Assembly (NCBI RefSeq): GCF_000208745.1
Contig: NC_030855.1
Location: 849,531 to 913,530, forward strand
Length of the DNA stretch: 64,000 nt
Direction: 5' to 3'
DNA from: Theobroma cacao
Taxonomy: Eukaryota > Streptophyta > Magnoliopsida > Malvales > Malvaceae
Positions 1 through 11,369 of the stretch are shown here, piece by piece; positions within the stretch are counted from its first letter, which is position 1, and every line of letters begins with the position of its first letter. Under the pieces are notes generated by a model. That model was not told the DNA's origin. It searched no databases and saw only the letters and a list, made by a program, of their open reading frames with translations. The position numbers and the translations under genes were made by a program.

Positions 1-1529
1 CGCAAGGTTTCCTTAAGGAGAAGCAAATCAAAGATATGGAAATCCTTGGTCAAGAGTATTTTGAAGACTTAGCAATGTGCTCTTTTTTTCAAGACTTTGA
101 AAGAGATGGCGATGGCAACATAAATAAATGCAAAATGCATGATTTAGTACATGATTTGGCCCAGTTTCTGACGAAGGGTGAGTGTTTCATGGTAGAGGTC
201 TATGGTGTTGAACAGCCTCAGGTAGATACTTACAGTGAAAAAGGTCGTCATTTAATGTTGGCGCTTGGAGAGAAGGTCATATTTCCTACCTACATTTATA
301 ATGTTAAGAAATTGCGTAGCCTCCTAGTTGAACCAATCAATTTTTATGCTTCAATAATGAGCGAATCCTTACCCAAGTTATGTAAACAGTTGACTTGTCT
401 GAGAACATTGGACTTGAGTACCAAGTATCATACTATCTTTGGTAGCACAATTACAGAAATTCCAAAAGAGATAGCAAAATTGATTCATTTGAGATACCTT
501 AACATAAGTAACAATGATGATTTAGAAGAATTGCCAGAAGCATTGTGTGAATTGCTTAATTTACAAACCTTAGACCTCAGTTTTTGCAAAAAGCTAAAGA
601 GATTGCCAAATGGAATTGGAAAACTAGTAAACTTGAGGCATCTTAAGAATTATGGTACTTGGAGAGTAAGGTTCATGCCAAAAGGAATGGAGAAATTAAC
701 GTCTCTTCGAACACTAAGGGAGTTTCCATTGAGTGAAGGTGGTACTAGTTGTGAAACATCTTCGATTGGGGAACTGGGAAGCTTGACCCACCTTGGAGAC
801 TATCTTGAGATTAGAGGATTGGGAAATGTGAGAGATGTGAATAAGGCCAGGAAAGCAAATCTTCGGAGCAAGGAATGCCTCTTTAATCTGTTACTCAAAT
901 TTGATATGGATGAGAACAAGTCAGGAGGGGGGTTGCCAAATGGTGATGCACTTGTTCTTGAAGCCTTACAGCCACCTCCTTACTTGGAATGTTTAGAGAT
1001 ACATAACTACAGAGGCTCGAGCACATTGCCAAAGTGGATGTTGGCATTGACCAACTTGAGGCATCTTGCAGTCTGCTCGTGCAGAAACTGGGAGAGATTG
1101 CCTCCCCTGGGGAAACTTCCATCACTTGAATCACTTTGGATCTATGACATAAGGAGAGTAAAGAAAGTGGGAGTTGAATTTTTAGGAATAGAAAGAGATG
1201 AGGGGCAAGGATCTTCATCCTCAACTGTTATTCCCTTCCCGAATCTGAAAAGACTTGAAATTCATGACATGAATGAGTTGGAAGAGTGGGAATATGGGGA
1301 GTTTCATTTCCTTGGCAAGAGAAAAGAGCAAATTAGTATAATGCCATGTCTCAGTTTCTTAGTGATTGATAGATGCCCGAGGTTAAAGGCACTACCACAC
1401 CACCTTCAAAATTCAAGCATTGAGACATTGGAGATAAGATGGTGTTCTATTCTGGAAACAGGGTGCATTATCTCTCGCATTCCTAACATCCGAATAAACT
1501 ATATGGAGGTGAAAAGAGATAAAGTTTGA
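1..1529 (+). CDS. CC-NB-LRR (NLR) disease resistance protein, C-terminal part
   Basis: The frame is open from base 3 and stops with TGA at 1527-1529, so the window starts inside the gene and the upstream coiled coil and NB-ARC core are missing. What remains begins with the end of the winged-helix domain; the MHD switch motif is encoded at 135-143 (KMHDLVHDLAQF). After a short linker comes a leucine-rich repeat region of about 400 residues with regular LRR spacing (for example LRYLNIS, LQTLDLS, LRHLKNY, LRHLAVCS, LESLWIYD, LKRLEIHD). This arrangement is typical of RGA-type CNL intracellular immune receptors, where the LRRs sense effectors and the MHD motif holds ADP in the off state. No internal stop or frameshift is seen, so the 3' half looks functional. 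The ATG at 36 is an internal methionine, not the start. Family assignment is firm; ligand and pathogen are unknown. Confidence 0.93.
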   Translation, partial: QGFLKEKQIKDMEILGQEYFEDLAMCSFFQDFERDGDGNINKCKMHDLVHDLAQFLTKGECFMVEVYGVEQPQVDTYSEKGRHLMLALGEKVIFPTYIYNVKKLRSLLVEPINFYASIMSESLPKLCKQLTCLRTLDLSTKYHTIFGSTITEIPKEIAKLIHLRYLNISNNDDLEELPEALCELLNLQTLDLSFCKKLKRLPNGIGKLVNLRHLKNYGTWRVRFMPKGMEKLTSLRTLREFPLSEGGTSCETSSIGELGSLTHLGDYLEIRGLGNVRDVNKARKANLRSKECLFNLLLKFDMDENKSGGGLPNGDALVLEALQPPPYLECLEIHNYRGSSTLPKWMLALTNLRHLAVCSCRNWERLPPLGKLPSLESLWIYDIRRVKKVGVEFLGIERDEGQGSSSSTVIPFPNLKRLEIHDMNELEEWEYGEFHFLGKRKEQISIMPCLSFLVIDRCPRLKALPHHLQNSSIETLEIRWCSILETGCIISRIPNIRINYMEVKRDKV

Positions 1530-1724
1530 ACTCTTCTTGGGTCCAGAAGATCACAAATGCAAGCAGAAGCTCATCAGGTTCTTTTCTTTTTAAATCTATT
1601 ACTACCTTGCCAATTTGGAATACATAATCTACATTTTTGTCTGAATCATTGCATGCATACATGGTTTATTGATGCAAAATTTAGCTGAATATCGAACTGG
1701 TTTGCATAATTAGCTGATGCAATG

Positions 1725-1870
1725 AGGTTAGAAAGCCCACTAAGGTGAAAAGTGGCCAAACTACCGTATTGGTTGGCCTAACCAAGAATAACTAGAACCT
1801 CTCCCTCTTTTGAAAAGAGTCTAGAAAGAATAAGCACTGCTCATTCAAGAATAATATTCTTTTTTAATGT
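1725..1870. repeat. Dispersed repeat, LTR-like, copy A
   Basis: About 140 bases (beginning near GGTTAGAAAGCCCACTAAGG) match 18989-19135 with many point differences. Two unrelated places in the window carry it, so it is an interspersed repeat, probably a retroelement LTR piece. It lies between the NLR stop and the orphan DC1-type tail exon and may mark the junction that joined them. Confidence 0.5.
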
Positions 1871-2075
1871 TAAAATTGAGAGAAAGCTCATACATTCATT
1901 AAAGTTAATAAAATTGAAATGTTTGCATGTGCTTGGTAACACTTAATTTCGAAAGTTTTTGTTGTATAATCTGCGGACAAACTATATATGCTTAATATTG
2001 CAATTTATTTCCTAGGAAGTGTATAATATTTGTGAGGTCTACATTTTTAGAACCTAACAAAATCCACGCTTTTAG

Positions 2076-2288
2076 GAGGAAGAAGCTGAACCAGCACTAG
2101 ATGCTCTATCCAAGCTGAGAGATAAAGGAATCAAACAATAGCAGCAGAGTGATGAAGAAAATCCAACCATGAAGGAATCGACAGAGGAGCAGCAGACTGA
2201 TAGAGAAAATCTAGCCATGGGGGAATCAATAGAGGAGCAGCAGACTGATGAAGAAAATCCATCCATGGAGGAACCAACAGAGAAGTAG
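2076..2288 (+). pseudogene. Orphan acidic C-terminal exon of a DC1 gene
   Basis: A splice acceptor (CTTTTAG) precedes a frame that starts EEEAEPALDALSKL, and the 150 bases before it match the intron in front of the same exon at 59167 and 31923, where it follows DC1 sequence. Here no DC1 exon precedes it; the NLR stop is 550 bases upstream. A TAG at 2139-2141 ends the frame. Beyond it the same frame runs through three copies of a 14-15 residue acidic repeat (EEQQTDEENPSMEE type) to a double stop at 2286-2291. It is best read as the leftover last exon of a deleted DC1 gene; use as a 3' UTR exon of the NLR gene cannot be excluded. Confidence 0.6.
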
Positions 2289-2310
2289 TAGGGGGAAAAA
2301 AATATTAGTT

Positions 2311-2372
2311 TTGGCCTTGTCTATCTTTTTTTTTTTTGAATAAGTAAGGATTTTCATTGGCCTTGCCTATCT
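2311..2372 (-). mobile_element. Tiny retroposed insertion with target-site duplication
   Basis: A 16-base direct repeat (TTGGCCTTGTCTATCT at 2311-2326, one mismatch at 2357-2372) flanks about 30 bases that begin with a T-run. On the minus strand this is a very short sequence ending in poly(A), the form of a severely 5'-truncated LINE or SINE insertion. Confidence 0.5.
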
Positions 2373-4928
2373 AGTTGAAGCAGGATTCTCCTTGTACTTG
2401 TTGTCTAGCATAAGCTTTGACTATCTTTGGGTTGTATTTCAATATTAATTGCAGGCTTGCTCACAGAATTTTCATCACGAGAACATTTATATCATCAACG
2501 TTTCTCAAGACATTGATTTATGGATCCTCTGCCTTTTCATGGAGTGACTTTCCTCCCTTCCTCTTCTTTTCTTCCACAGTGCACTGCTTCTTCATCGAGC
2601 AATCCTTAAGGGAAAAAGGATAGTGATGATAAGCCATTGCGATCAAAGACTGTCCCTCAACTCTATTCAAGTTCAGGCGATTACAGGTTGAATTTATAGG
2701 TGTATGAACAACCCTTATTCTAGTAGGATTCGGACTGGTATTAATCCCTCTCTAGTAGTGAAAAACAAATAACTATCAGGTTATCTTAATAAAGACATAA
2801 ATTATCTAGTTATCTTAATAAAGACAAATAAAATATTTGTATGCATATGTCTACAATTTAAAGTATTCAAAGGGTAAACATGATACATGGTCACTAAATT
2901 CAAAGGAGGCACGAGTAATGTTACTAGCTAAGAAAAGTATTATAAGGTTGATTAAATAAATATTGTATCATCTTACTCAAAAATACAATAACATCTAAAT
3001 TCTTTTTTACTTATATTTTAATACTTACTTCTTTGACCTGAAACAACATTTTAAACAAACAGAAAATGGAACACATGGAATCTTAATTAATTAACATAGA
3101 GCAAATGGAAATTAAGATCACCCCAGAGGATTCTGCACTGGATGTGAACTGAAGGGTATCCTTAGGGTGTGAAGACCTTTCCTTGACACGTTCTTGCAAA
3201 ATTAACAAATCAATTAAAAGTATAAAACCTGGTCCTATCGAGCTTGGTAGTCCTTTTATTCCATTCGTACCAAAATCTTCACCTCCCGCCCATCCCAAGA
3301 GTGGTGGTTCCACTTAGCCATCTAAAACTCATTACTCAGTAACATATATGATTTGAAGAATGTAGCAGTATAATCTGTATCTGATATTTTAACCAGCTTG
3401 TTTTTTGTATCCTGTCCAGACAATAACTTCAAGTTGCTTATGTATGCAGCTTAAATTGTAATATATTTCTTAGTTAATAGGATTATATATTAAGAACTTA
3501 ATGTTGTGGCTTAGTATATATTAATTTATAATATACTTGAAAAGAATTAAAGAAACCTCAATTTCACATATCATACTAGTTTGTCAACTCTATGTATTTA
3601 TAATAATCATGCTTATAAAATTCATAGATATATTAGCGAATATATTTTAAATATGCATTTAAAATTTGGTAGCACTTCACCACAAATTTATTATACATGT
3701 TAATTATAATGTATTTCTTAGTCAATAGGATTATATATTAAGAATTTAATGTTGTGGTTTAGTATATATTGTTGTTGATACAGAGAAACTAAAGCTATGC
3801 CAAGTGATTGGATTATAGAATGGCAAGCTTCTAAATATTTACACACACAAAAATATGAGATTTTCAAAATAAATCAAAAAAATTTTGCGAGGGAGTCGAC
3901 AAATGCATTTGTCTCTCCATGAACAAATTTGACATCACCAATGATACTATTCTAGCAATCAATTTGGTCGGGAATCCACCATTTGTTTCAAGACTTTGAG
4001 TTAGCATTTCAAATTCAAGATAGCGTCACCTTTGAATCGAAATCAATAACATGTTTTTTGGTACCATCAAGGTTTTATTACATTTCAAACTCCAAAATAA
4101 TTGGATTGCTTGTTTGATTGCAAGCAATAATGAAAAATGACATAGTCATTTCCCTGACCAAATATATCATAAATTCTTTTAACTTTCAAAAAAAAAAAAT
4201 TATTCAGCTCTACTAGCACTACCTTTGAGACCAATAGAGATTAAACATTAAATCTTAATCTTTGAAATTTCTTAATATGTCTTGTTAATATGAATCGGGT
4301 CTAATTTGGAAAAAATTTCTGTGTTTGAGATTGAAAAATTACTTTCACATCACATCAGACTAAGGCTGCTTTATCTTGCTAATATTCTGCAACTTGTTAT
4401 CCTCAGAAAGGCAAAGGTTAGTTATGTCTTCAAAATGTTTAATCGAAAGGAGATTGATTCTTCATCATGACTTCAAGGATATATAATTGCCTATTTAAGA
4501 AGTGGGTTTAAATACTTGTGAGTTGTTTTGACGATACAAGGGCAGTTGACTGAAATCTTGCAAAGGGGACTTTTTGGGGGAAATTATTTAGGAAACAGCT
4601 AAGCAGTTGGAGTTCAGCTTTAATATGAAGATATTAAGGTAACTATGCAGTAGTCATTTGGCTTTACTATGGAGATAATTAAGTGATTCCCACTAGTTTT
4701 ATTATAAATAATATGATAATAGATGCACTTAAATATTTGATTCAATGATAGGTGCATGTATCCCCCACTAAATATCCAAATTGAACAACCTAAACACCTT
4801 TAAATGACAAGTGGGCAGTTATACCTCTTTTGCAGTAATTGCATAAATTCACTTGAATTGGCTTGCATGTGGAGAACTAGTCAGTGGACTTGTTCAGCGA
4901 GTTTCACTGAGCTATCATTTGTTTGCAG
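2373..4928. other. Intergenic, AT-rich; no convincing gene
   Basis: No frame longer than about 80 codons and no protein similarity was seen on either strand. The only clear structure is a pair of about 68-base direct repeats at 3455-3523 and 3705-3772 (ATTTCTTAGTTAATAGGATT and onward). The rest looks like decayed intergenic DNA. Confidence 0.5.
3455..3772. repeat. Direct repeat pair, about 68 bases, 250 bases apart
   Basis: Positions 3455-3523 and 3705-3772 are about 90 percent alike, both ending in GTGTTTAGTATATATT-like sequence. The cause is unknown; a local duplication is the simplest reading. Confidence 0.6.
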
Positions 4929-6282
4929 GATTTGTTGGGATAAAGAAGACCGAAGCATCACCAGATCTAATTTATACTTCAAGGACCTATTTCGTCGGTA
5001 TGGATTGCACTTGTATAAAATAAAGGTACCTTCTATTGCATATTGACCACCTAATAAGTAGTTGATAATGCTTTTTTAAACTGAATAATCTGTTAGTTTT
5101 CTTGTAAATGCTTTTGACAACTGTTGTTTCATGAGCCATAATTCTAACTATATTTTGACACTGAAAGAATATACGATACAAAAAGCTGCGCAGGTCTGCT
5201 GTGGTATCTTAAATGGTGCTCAAAGTTCTTAATCAGCCTCAACTTCCAATTTTTTTTTTTTAATTCTGAAAAACAAAAACCCCTCACTGGCTAAAATAAA
5301 GTGGGAATCAAATCAGTTTGGTACAATTTGTAGATATGATACATTTATGCCACCAATGATACTTTGCTACAGAGTTATCTATATCATATATTCTTTTTGT
5401 TTTTCTTATTATCAATCATTTTTACGGAGAAATTATGATCTTGAAGTCAAAACTGGATGTTGGAATAATTAAAGTAATAATCAACCTCAAAATTGTGTGC
5501 TGGGTTATGGCGGTAGAGGGGGTCAACTAGATGTAAGTGACACCATTTGGACTTATACCATAAAATGAAACCAAATTCCAACAAAGATTAGCTGCCAATC
5601 CATACGGTTGTGTTTGTTAAACATAACTTTTGACTTGCAACATAACAAACCTACGATGACACATCTAAAACTGATAAGTTTATATAGATCATGCACTAAT
5701 AGCCTCATATGTTGCAGTGTCTTAATAACTAAGTCTCTAAGCAAACATTCAAAAATTTAGATCTTTGAACTTTTAAAATATAATGTCTAGCTAAAAACAT
5801 TCAAAAATTTAGATCTTGATAGGTGTGGGCTTTATAGGATGGGAGGGCTTCTCCTATTGTGAAGCCCACATTCCAGAAACTTTCAGATGTGCCCCAAAAA
5901 CATAACACTAGTGAGAGGCGTTGTGTGATCTATATTGTTTGGTAGGTTTTAGATATCATATCATCTTTTGTATCCTTATATACTTATTTGATGTTGCTGA
6001 GTTGAATCGATAAGGGTGTGATTTCTAGTTGCATGTTCAAAGTTCCCATTAGAAATAGGGGCAGGTTTGGTTTGCAATCCCCCTACTTCAGTTTACGGTT
6101 TTCAGCTATCATAATGTATCCTTTTGTTATTTATTTGTTTATTGTTTTGGAAACAGGACCAGAAAGGACTCCCTGAGGAATTGTTTGCTGTAAAGATGTA
6201 TGCTTTAACAACTGAAGTGCCAAAGAAGGTTCTTAAGACAAGATCCAAGGCGCAAGCCAACAGACCTGGCATCATCAAATGA
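4929..6282 (+). pseudogene. Two terminal exons of an unrecognised gene
   Basis: An exon-like stretch at 4929-5025 (acceptor TTTGCAG, donor AAG|GTACCT) and a second at 6157-6282 (acceptor AAACAG, ending in TGA) join in phase 0. The second gives 41 residues starting DQKGLPEELFAVKMYALT and ending RPGIIK, basic near the end, with codon use that looks coding. The first gives 32 residues in the matching frame (ICWDKEDRS onward); another frame of the same exon (GFVGIKKTEASPDLIYTSRT) looks more protein-like but meets a stop just before the donor, which hints at a frameshift. I do not recognise the protein and see no further exons upstream, so this may be the transposed or eroded 3' end of a single-copy gene. 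Confidence 0.35.
5270..5610 (+). repeat. DC1 5'-flank repeat module, isolated copy
   Basis: This matches the sequence upstream of the DC1 genes (around GATACATTTATGCCACCAAT) and, further on, 33215-33310 (GGTCAACTAGATGTAAGT and onward). It sits inside the gap between the two unrecognised exons and so records a rearrangement or an independent insertion. Confidence 0.55.
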
Positions 6283-6529
6283 TTTGTTGCCTATAACTTG
6301 TTGCATTGTTGTAGGAGTACTCAAACTTTCTGGTGTAGGATGTGATTGTATCTTCCTATGTAATTTATTAGCGTATTACCTCAAACTCGTTTTACTTTAC
6401 AAGCTCCTTGTGGACAAATTTTGCTCTTTTTCGTTTGAAGCTGTATATTTATCGCTGGTATACGTTTGAGTTGAATGACCATATATTTGTTCACTGTTGA
6501 TGGAAAGAATCTTTACAAGTTGCAATTAT

Positions 6530-7400
6530 AAAGTCATTTGTTCATGTTATTTCATAGCTTGTCTAAGGAAGAAGCAAATCCTTATGAATTTTCCATTATA
6601 AGAAGAAAGATGGAAGACCAAAGAGGGCATGAATAGAAATTACAAGAAATGATTGTACTTTTATTGAACTTATTTGGGATAATCAATCATAAACATATAT
6701 ATATATATTATGAACTTTGAAGCTTTGTCAATTAATGAGCTTGTTTGAGGCATGTTCTCGTAGCAGCACAAGTCTTTTCACAAATTTTTCTTTTTTGGAA
6801 CGTATATCTTTCTTAATGATTAGAGCAATTGAAACTTCTGTTGAAAAGGGAAGAAAGGGGATTCGAAACTTGAAATTTTGATCTTCTTAAAATCCAATAA
6901 GTAGAGTAAGGCTTAGTATCTTTAAAGTGATTTGCTTTCAAAATGTCCAAAGTCCTTGATGCTCTTCTTCTGTAAACAAAACGCCCTCACTTGCTAAATT
7001 AAAGAGGGAATCAATTCAGCATGGTACAATAATAAAAATCAATGCTGCTCCTACTTGGCCTAGATGAGGCATATACCTTTTTACAGATTTAGAACAATTG
7101 AAACTTGAGTTTAAAGGTAAAAAAGGGATTCCAAACTTAAAACTTTTATCCTCTTAAAAATCAATAAGTAGAGTAATAAGGTTGATTATCTATAAGTGAT
7201 TTGAGGTTCTTGGTGTTTTTCTTCTTTTGTAAACAAAACTAAAGTGGGAATCAATTAAGTAGGGTACTATTTATAGAAATGGATACATTTATGCCACCAA
7301 TGATACTTTGCTTCAGAGTTATATCTATCATGTCTTCTTTTTGTTTTTCTTAATATCTATCATTTTTACATAGACATTAAGAGAATAAATGTATACTGGT
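6530..7400 (+). repeat. DC1 5'-flank block, copy 1
   Basis: This block is closely related to 19390-20335 upstream of copy 2: the same order of landmarks, including a short TA run, GAACTTTGAAGCTTTGTC, and the ATTTATGCCACCAATGATAC stretch. It shows that the duplication unit included the upstream region. The 500 bases nearest the gene in copies 2 and 3 are largely missing here. Confidence 0.75.
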
Positions 7401-7557
7401 ATAATTAAGGTCCTTTGAAAAACAAATAAATGGGCAAGTCTGCCATTGGAAGTAGGCCCAAAAGTCTGCAAAGTCTTGCACATAAAAAAATAGTGTCTAC
7501 AGCCTTTCCCATCAAGAGGCTGTCATCTCTCTTTCCATCTACCATTCTTTGTTTGAG

Positions 7558-8613
7558 ATGGCTATCAAATCCATCTTTCATGAACACCACTTGCTCTATG
7601 ATGACTCCAATGAATATGAATACGCACTTTGTGATATATGCAGTCAGCAAATTTGTGGTTTGGTCTATTCTTGTGAAAGATGCAAGTTTGCATTACATGT
7701 TTCTTGCGTTCATCAACAGCTACCTCCTCAGATAAGTGCACATCCTTTCCATTCCCAACACAATCTTACTCTCGTAAGGTCAAATTACATAGATTACATA
7801 TGTGCTAAATGTTTCAATCTTTCTCGAGGCCATAGAAACCATTGCAAAGATTGTGATTTTAGCCTTGAGTATGCATGTGCTTTTTCAACTAATGATGTGA
7901 AAAATAGACTCAATGATGATGGTTTCAACAAGTCCTTCACCCTCTTTAACTATAGGAAAGTGAGAAAGTATGAGTATATATGCAGTTGGTGTGAGAACCA
8001 TTTGTCTGGAATGTCCTATGGTTGTCTTGACAATGATGTTTATATCTGGTTCCACGATTCCTGCCTAATCAACATGCCTAGCATAATCGTCAAACACCCA
8101 TCTCATCCATCACACCCTCTTCTATTATGCAATAGTCACTTTGATAATAGGTTGTGCAGTGCTTGCAACCTACCAATATGGGAGTTCAGAAAAGCCTATT
8201 GGTGTAGAAAATGTGAATTCCACCTTCATCTTCAGTGTGCTAAACTACAACCCAGTCTCAAGGTTGAGTTACATGAGCATGATCTTACTTTTTTCCAAAT
8301 AAAAGCTAATACCGCTACCCACCTATGCAGGATATGTGGTATTAATTTTGATTTTCATGCTATAGGTGGTGAAATTGCTTTTAATCGTTGTGTCCAGTGT
8401 AATTTCAATTACCATTTCAAATGTCTTAGAATACCAAATTTTACTTCACACAAGTATCATAGGCATGAGCTCATGCTTATGGATTCCTATATAGAAGATG
8501 ATTCTAAGAAATATTATTGTGATATATGTGAAGAGGAAAGAAAACCCAAGCATTGGGTTTATTGTTGCGAGAAATGCAAATTTGTTGCTCACATCAAATG
8601 TGCACTCAATAAG
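7558..8613 (+). CDS. Exon 1 of copy 1: six DC1 domains, open frame
   Basis: The start is the ATG at 7558 (MAIKSIFHEHHLLYDD), aligned with MDIKP of copies 2 and 3; an in-frame TTG just upstream is not a plausible start. Six DC1 repeats follow, each with paired CxxC and a closing HxxC or HxxxxC; the last (YYCDICEEERKPK ... FVAHIKC) ends just before the donor AAG|GTAAGG. DC1 domains are plant-specific relatives of the C1 phorbol-ester/DAG-binding fold and bind two zinc ions; most members have no known ligand. If transcribed, this exon plus three codons would give a soluble 355-residue protein with no signal peptide or membrane segment. Confidence 0.8.
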
Positions 8614-10676
8614 GTAAGGAGACATTTACTCTTTCTCTAAAGAAATTTAATAAATGTTTTTTTCATTAGATAAACTATTAATTATAGCTCACATATAATG
8701 TGCCCTTTCGAAAAATTTTGATGCTAATATTGTCATTTCCCCAGGTTGTAGTATGAAACTTGACCAAAGTTCAAACTCTAGTTTGTTGGATAGTGAAGCT
8801 TCAACATTGAAGGTGATGGAATTGGGTCTTCTATACTGATATTATTGTGATGTTTTCACTTGCCAATAAATTTTTTTGAAGTTTGCATCACTTTAGGTCT
8901 TCTATTATTCCTTGGATTTATATATTATAAAGATTTTTTAGTAATAAACACCAATTACGTTTTAGAATAAAATTCAATGAAAAAAAACTAAAAACTGTAA
9001 ATAATATAGGTAAGAAACCTCTACTTATATAGCCGTATTCAAAATTAATTGGAGACGGCGTTAGTAAAACTATTGAATGTTGAATAAAATAAAAACAAAT
9101 ACGTGCATCATATTAATTTATGAACATATATATTTGATTGTTTAATTATTGCTTCTACATTTTAGTTTTATCTTAAATTTTCATTTCTTTTACTTTTTAA
9201 ACAAAAATAAAAAGTAAATTTTACTATTAATATTGATCTAGTTGTAATTTTTCATTTTCATTCATCCATTTTGAATTTGTTCCAAATCTATCTGTATATT
9301 AACATGCGAGGAAAATATAAATGGAATTTGTCTGATAAATTCCACATGTTATGTGAATTATGTGAATGTAGTCACATGGACGTAAATGTAGTGCTTAGAT
9401 GGCAAATTCGTTCCATATTTAATAGTGTATTGATGGATAGATGAATTTAAAATAAATTCAAAAAGATATAGATGGAAAAAATTGAGTTTGTTTATTCATA
9501 AATGAAAATAAAATATTATGACAATGTTACAAACTAAGGATGCCCTTTACTTAAAAAATAGAGGAAGATTAATAACTTTATTCACTCAACTTGGTTGTGT
9601 AGGTGCATATTGAACATTTTGATCATCAACATCCCTTGAGCTATAATGAGGCTATTGAGCAGAATGAAAGTCTTCTTTGCAATGGTTGCTGTCAGGAAAT
9701 TTTTGATCAACACTATGCTTGTGAAGATTGTAAATACTACTTACATGGAACGTGCACTACATTGTCGTATGAGGTGTCACACCCTCTTCATTGCCAGCAT
9801 CCTCTCAAGCTCTTCACGGATAAAGTTGAATTTATATGTCATGGATGTAGGGACCATTCTAATGGGTTTGCTTACATGTGCCTTCCATGTGATTTCCAAC
9901 TTGATGTGAAATGTGCTACCACTCCAATCCCACCTAAAAATGAAGGGCAAAAGCAGACAGAGATGGAGGAAGTTTCCAAGCTGTGCCCTTTCAATCAAAA
10001 TCATAAGCTAGACTTCTTCAACCGTAGACCCAATCTCAAAGATTTGGCTTTGGAATGCGATGCTTGCAAGCTACCAATCTTGGGTCCAGGTTATACTTGT
10101 GGTGATTGTTTCGGTATCAAATTTCATGAATCTTGTCTTGCACTTATGCGGGAGATGCAACTCACCATTCATCCATTACACACCCTTCATCCACAAATCG
10201 GCGATTGGATAAATCGTTCTACCTGCGGATTTAAAATCATTGAAAGTATCAATTATAGTTATTGGCAGTGTGATTTCCAGCTTCATCTTCATTGTGCTAA
10301 TTCCCTGAAGCTGGCCTTAAAAATTAAGTCTCACATGCATAATCTTTATTAGTTTGAACCATATTATGAGAAATCCTACCACTTTTGTAACAAATGCAAA
10401 AGTTACATTGGTGAGGAACCTTTCTATTATTGCGTGGAGTGCAATATGAATTTGCACTTAAAATGTGTTCCCATACCATGTTCAGTTAAATCCAAATGTC
10501 ACATGCATTGTTTGGCTCTTAAAAATCATTTTGTGGAAGACGATTTTGGAGAATACTATTGCGACATTTGTGAAGAAGAAAGGAACTCAAAAATTCATTG
10601 CTATTATTGTGAAGAGTGTGCTGGACAATTTGTTGCTCACATCGAGTGCGTGCTTCTTACAGTAAGTTTATCACTA

Positions 10677-11205
10677 TAATTTTCTCTGTAGAATTTTTCT
10701 ATACCATATTATTGAATTTTTTAAAGGAAAATAAGAATCCAAATTACATATCACATGATCATATCCACCACCTCTTTGATTGATTGGACTTTATTAATGG
10801 TTAAAATACCTCATAGGTCCATATACTATAGATTTTTCATTAATTTAATCTCTTTATCCAAAATTGGTTAATTTAGTCTCTATGCTATGAGATTTTATGT
10901 AATTGAGTCATTTTGCTTAACTCCATCCAAATTAACCATTAGTGATGCTGGCGTCGCATTGATATGTCAAATAAACAAAAAAATTGGCCATGTGGCATTT
11001 TTTTCTTTCCTCATTTTTTTTCTCTTATTTGTTCAAAACTACATTGTTTTAGACTACTATTTAATGTACATTTAGCTTTTATTTTTCATTTTCCTTCTTT
11101 CCTTCTCTCTAGCTCTCTTCTCCCCCTAGATTCTAACCCCTAAATGCAAATTCTGGATGTCGATCGCTAGTGGTATGAAATCTAATAAAAAAATAAAAAA
11201 AATTC
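10677..11205 (+). repeat. Left arm of PP2-flanking inverted repeat, copy 1
   Basis: It begins just after the exon 3 donor, within intron 3, and pairs imperfectly with the reverse complement of 12400-12866. Landmarks are ATTGGACTTTATTAATGG, CCTCATAGGTCC, CATCCAAATTAACC and a polypyrimidine stretch. The outer 125 bases also occur in PP2-less DC1 paralogues. Confidence 0.75.
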
Positions 11206-11369
11206 ATTTTTTTGTGATATTTCCCATAATTAGGGTAGCTTTTTCAAAATCTATCTCGATTTTCCTAAATCTAAAATCATAAACTTGCAAAAAAAAAAAC
11301 TTGTTTCTTTCCACTGCTATGTCCTCGACTTGATATTAATGATCAAGGGTTGTGTTTTCCATGTTGTAG

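Noticed and set aside
895..1224. Minus-strand frame of 109 codons opposite the NLR
   Set aside because: It is the shadow of the LRR coding frame and has no independent features.
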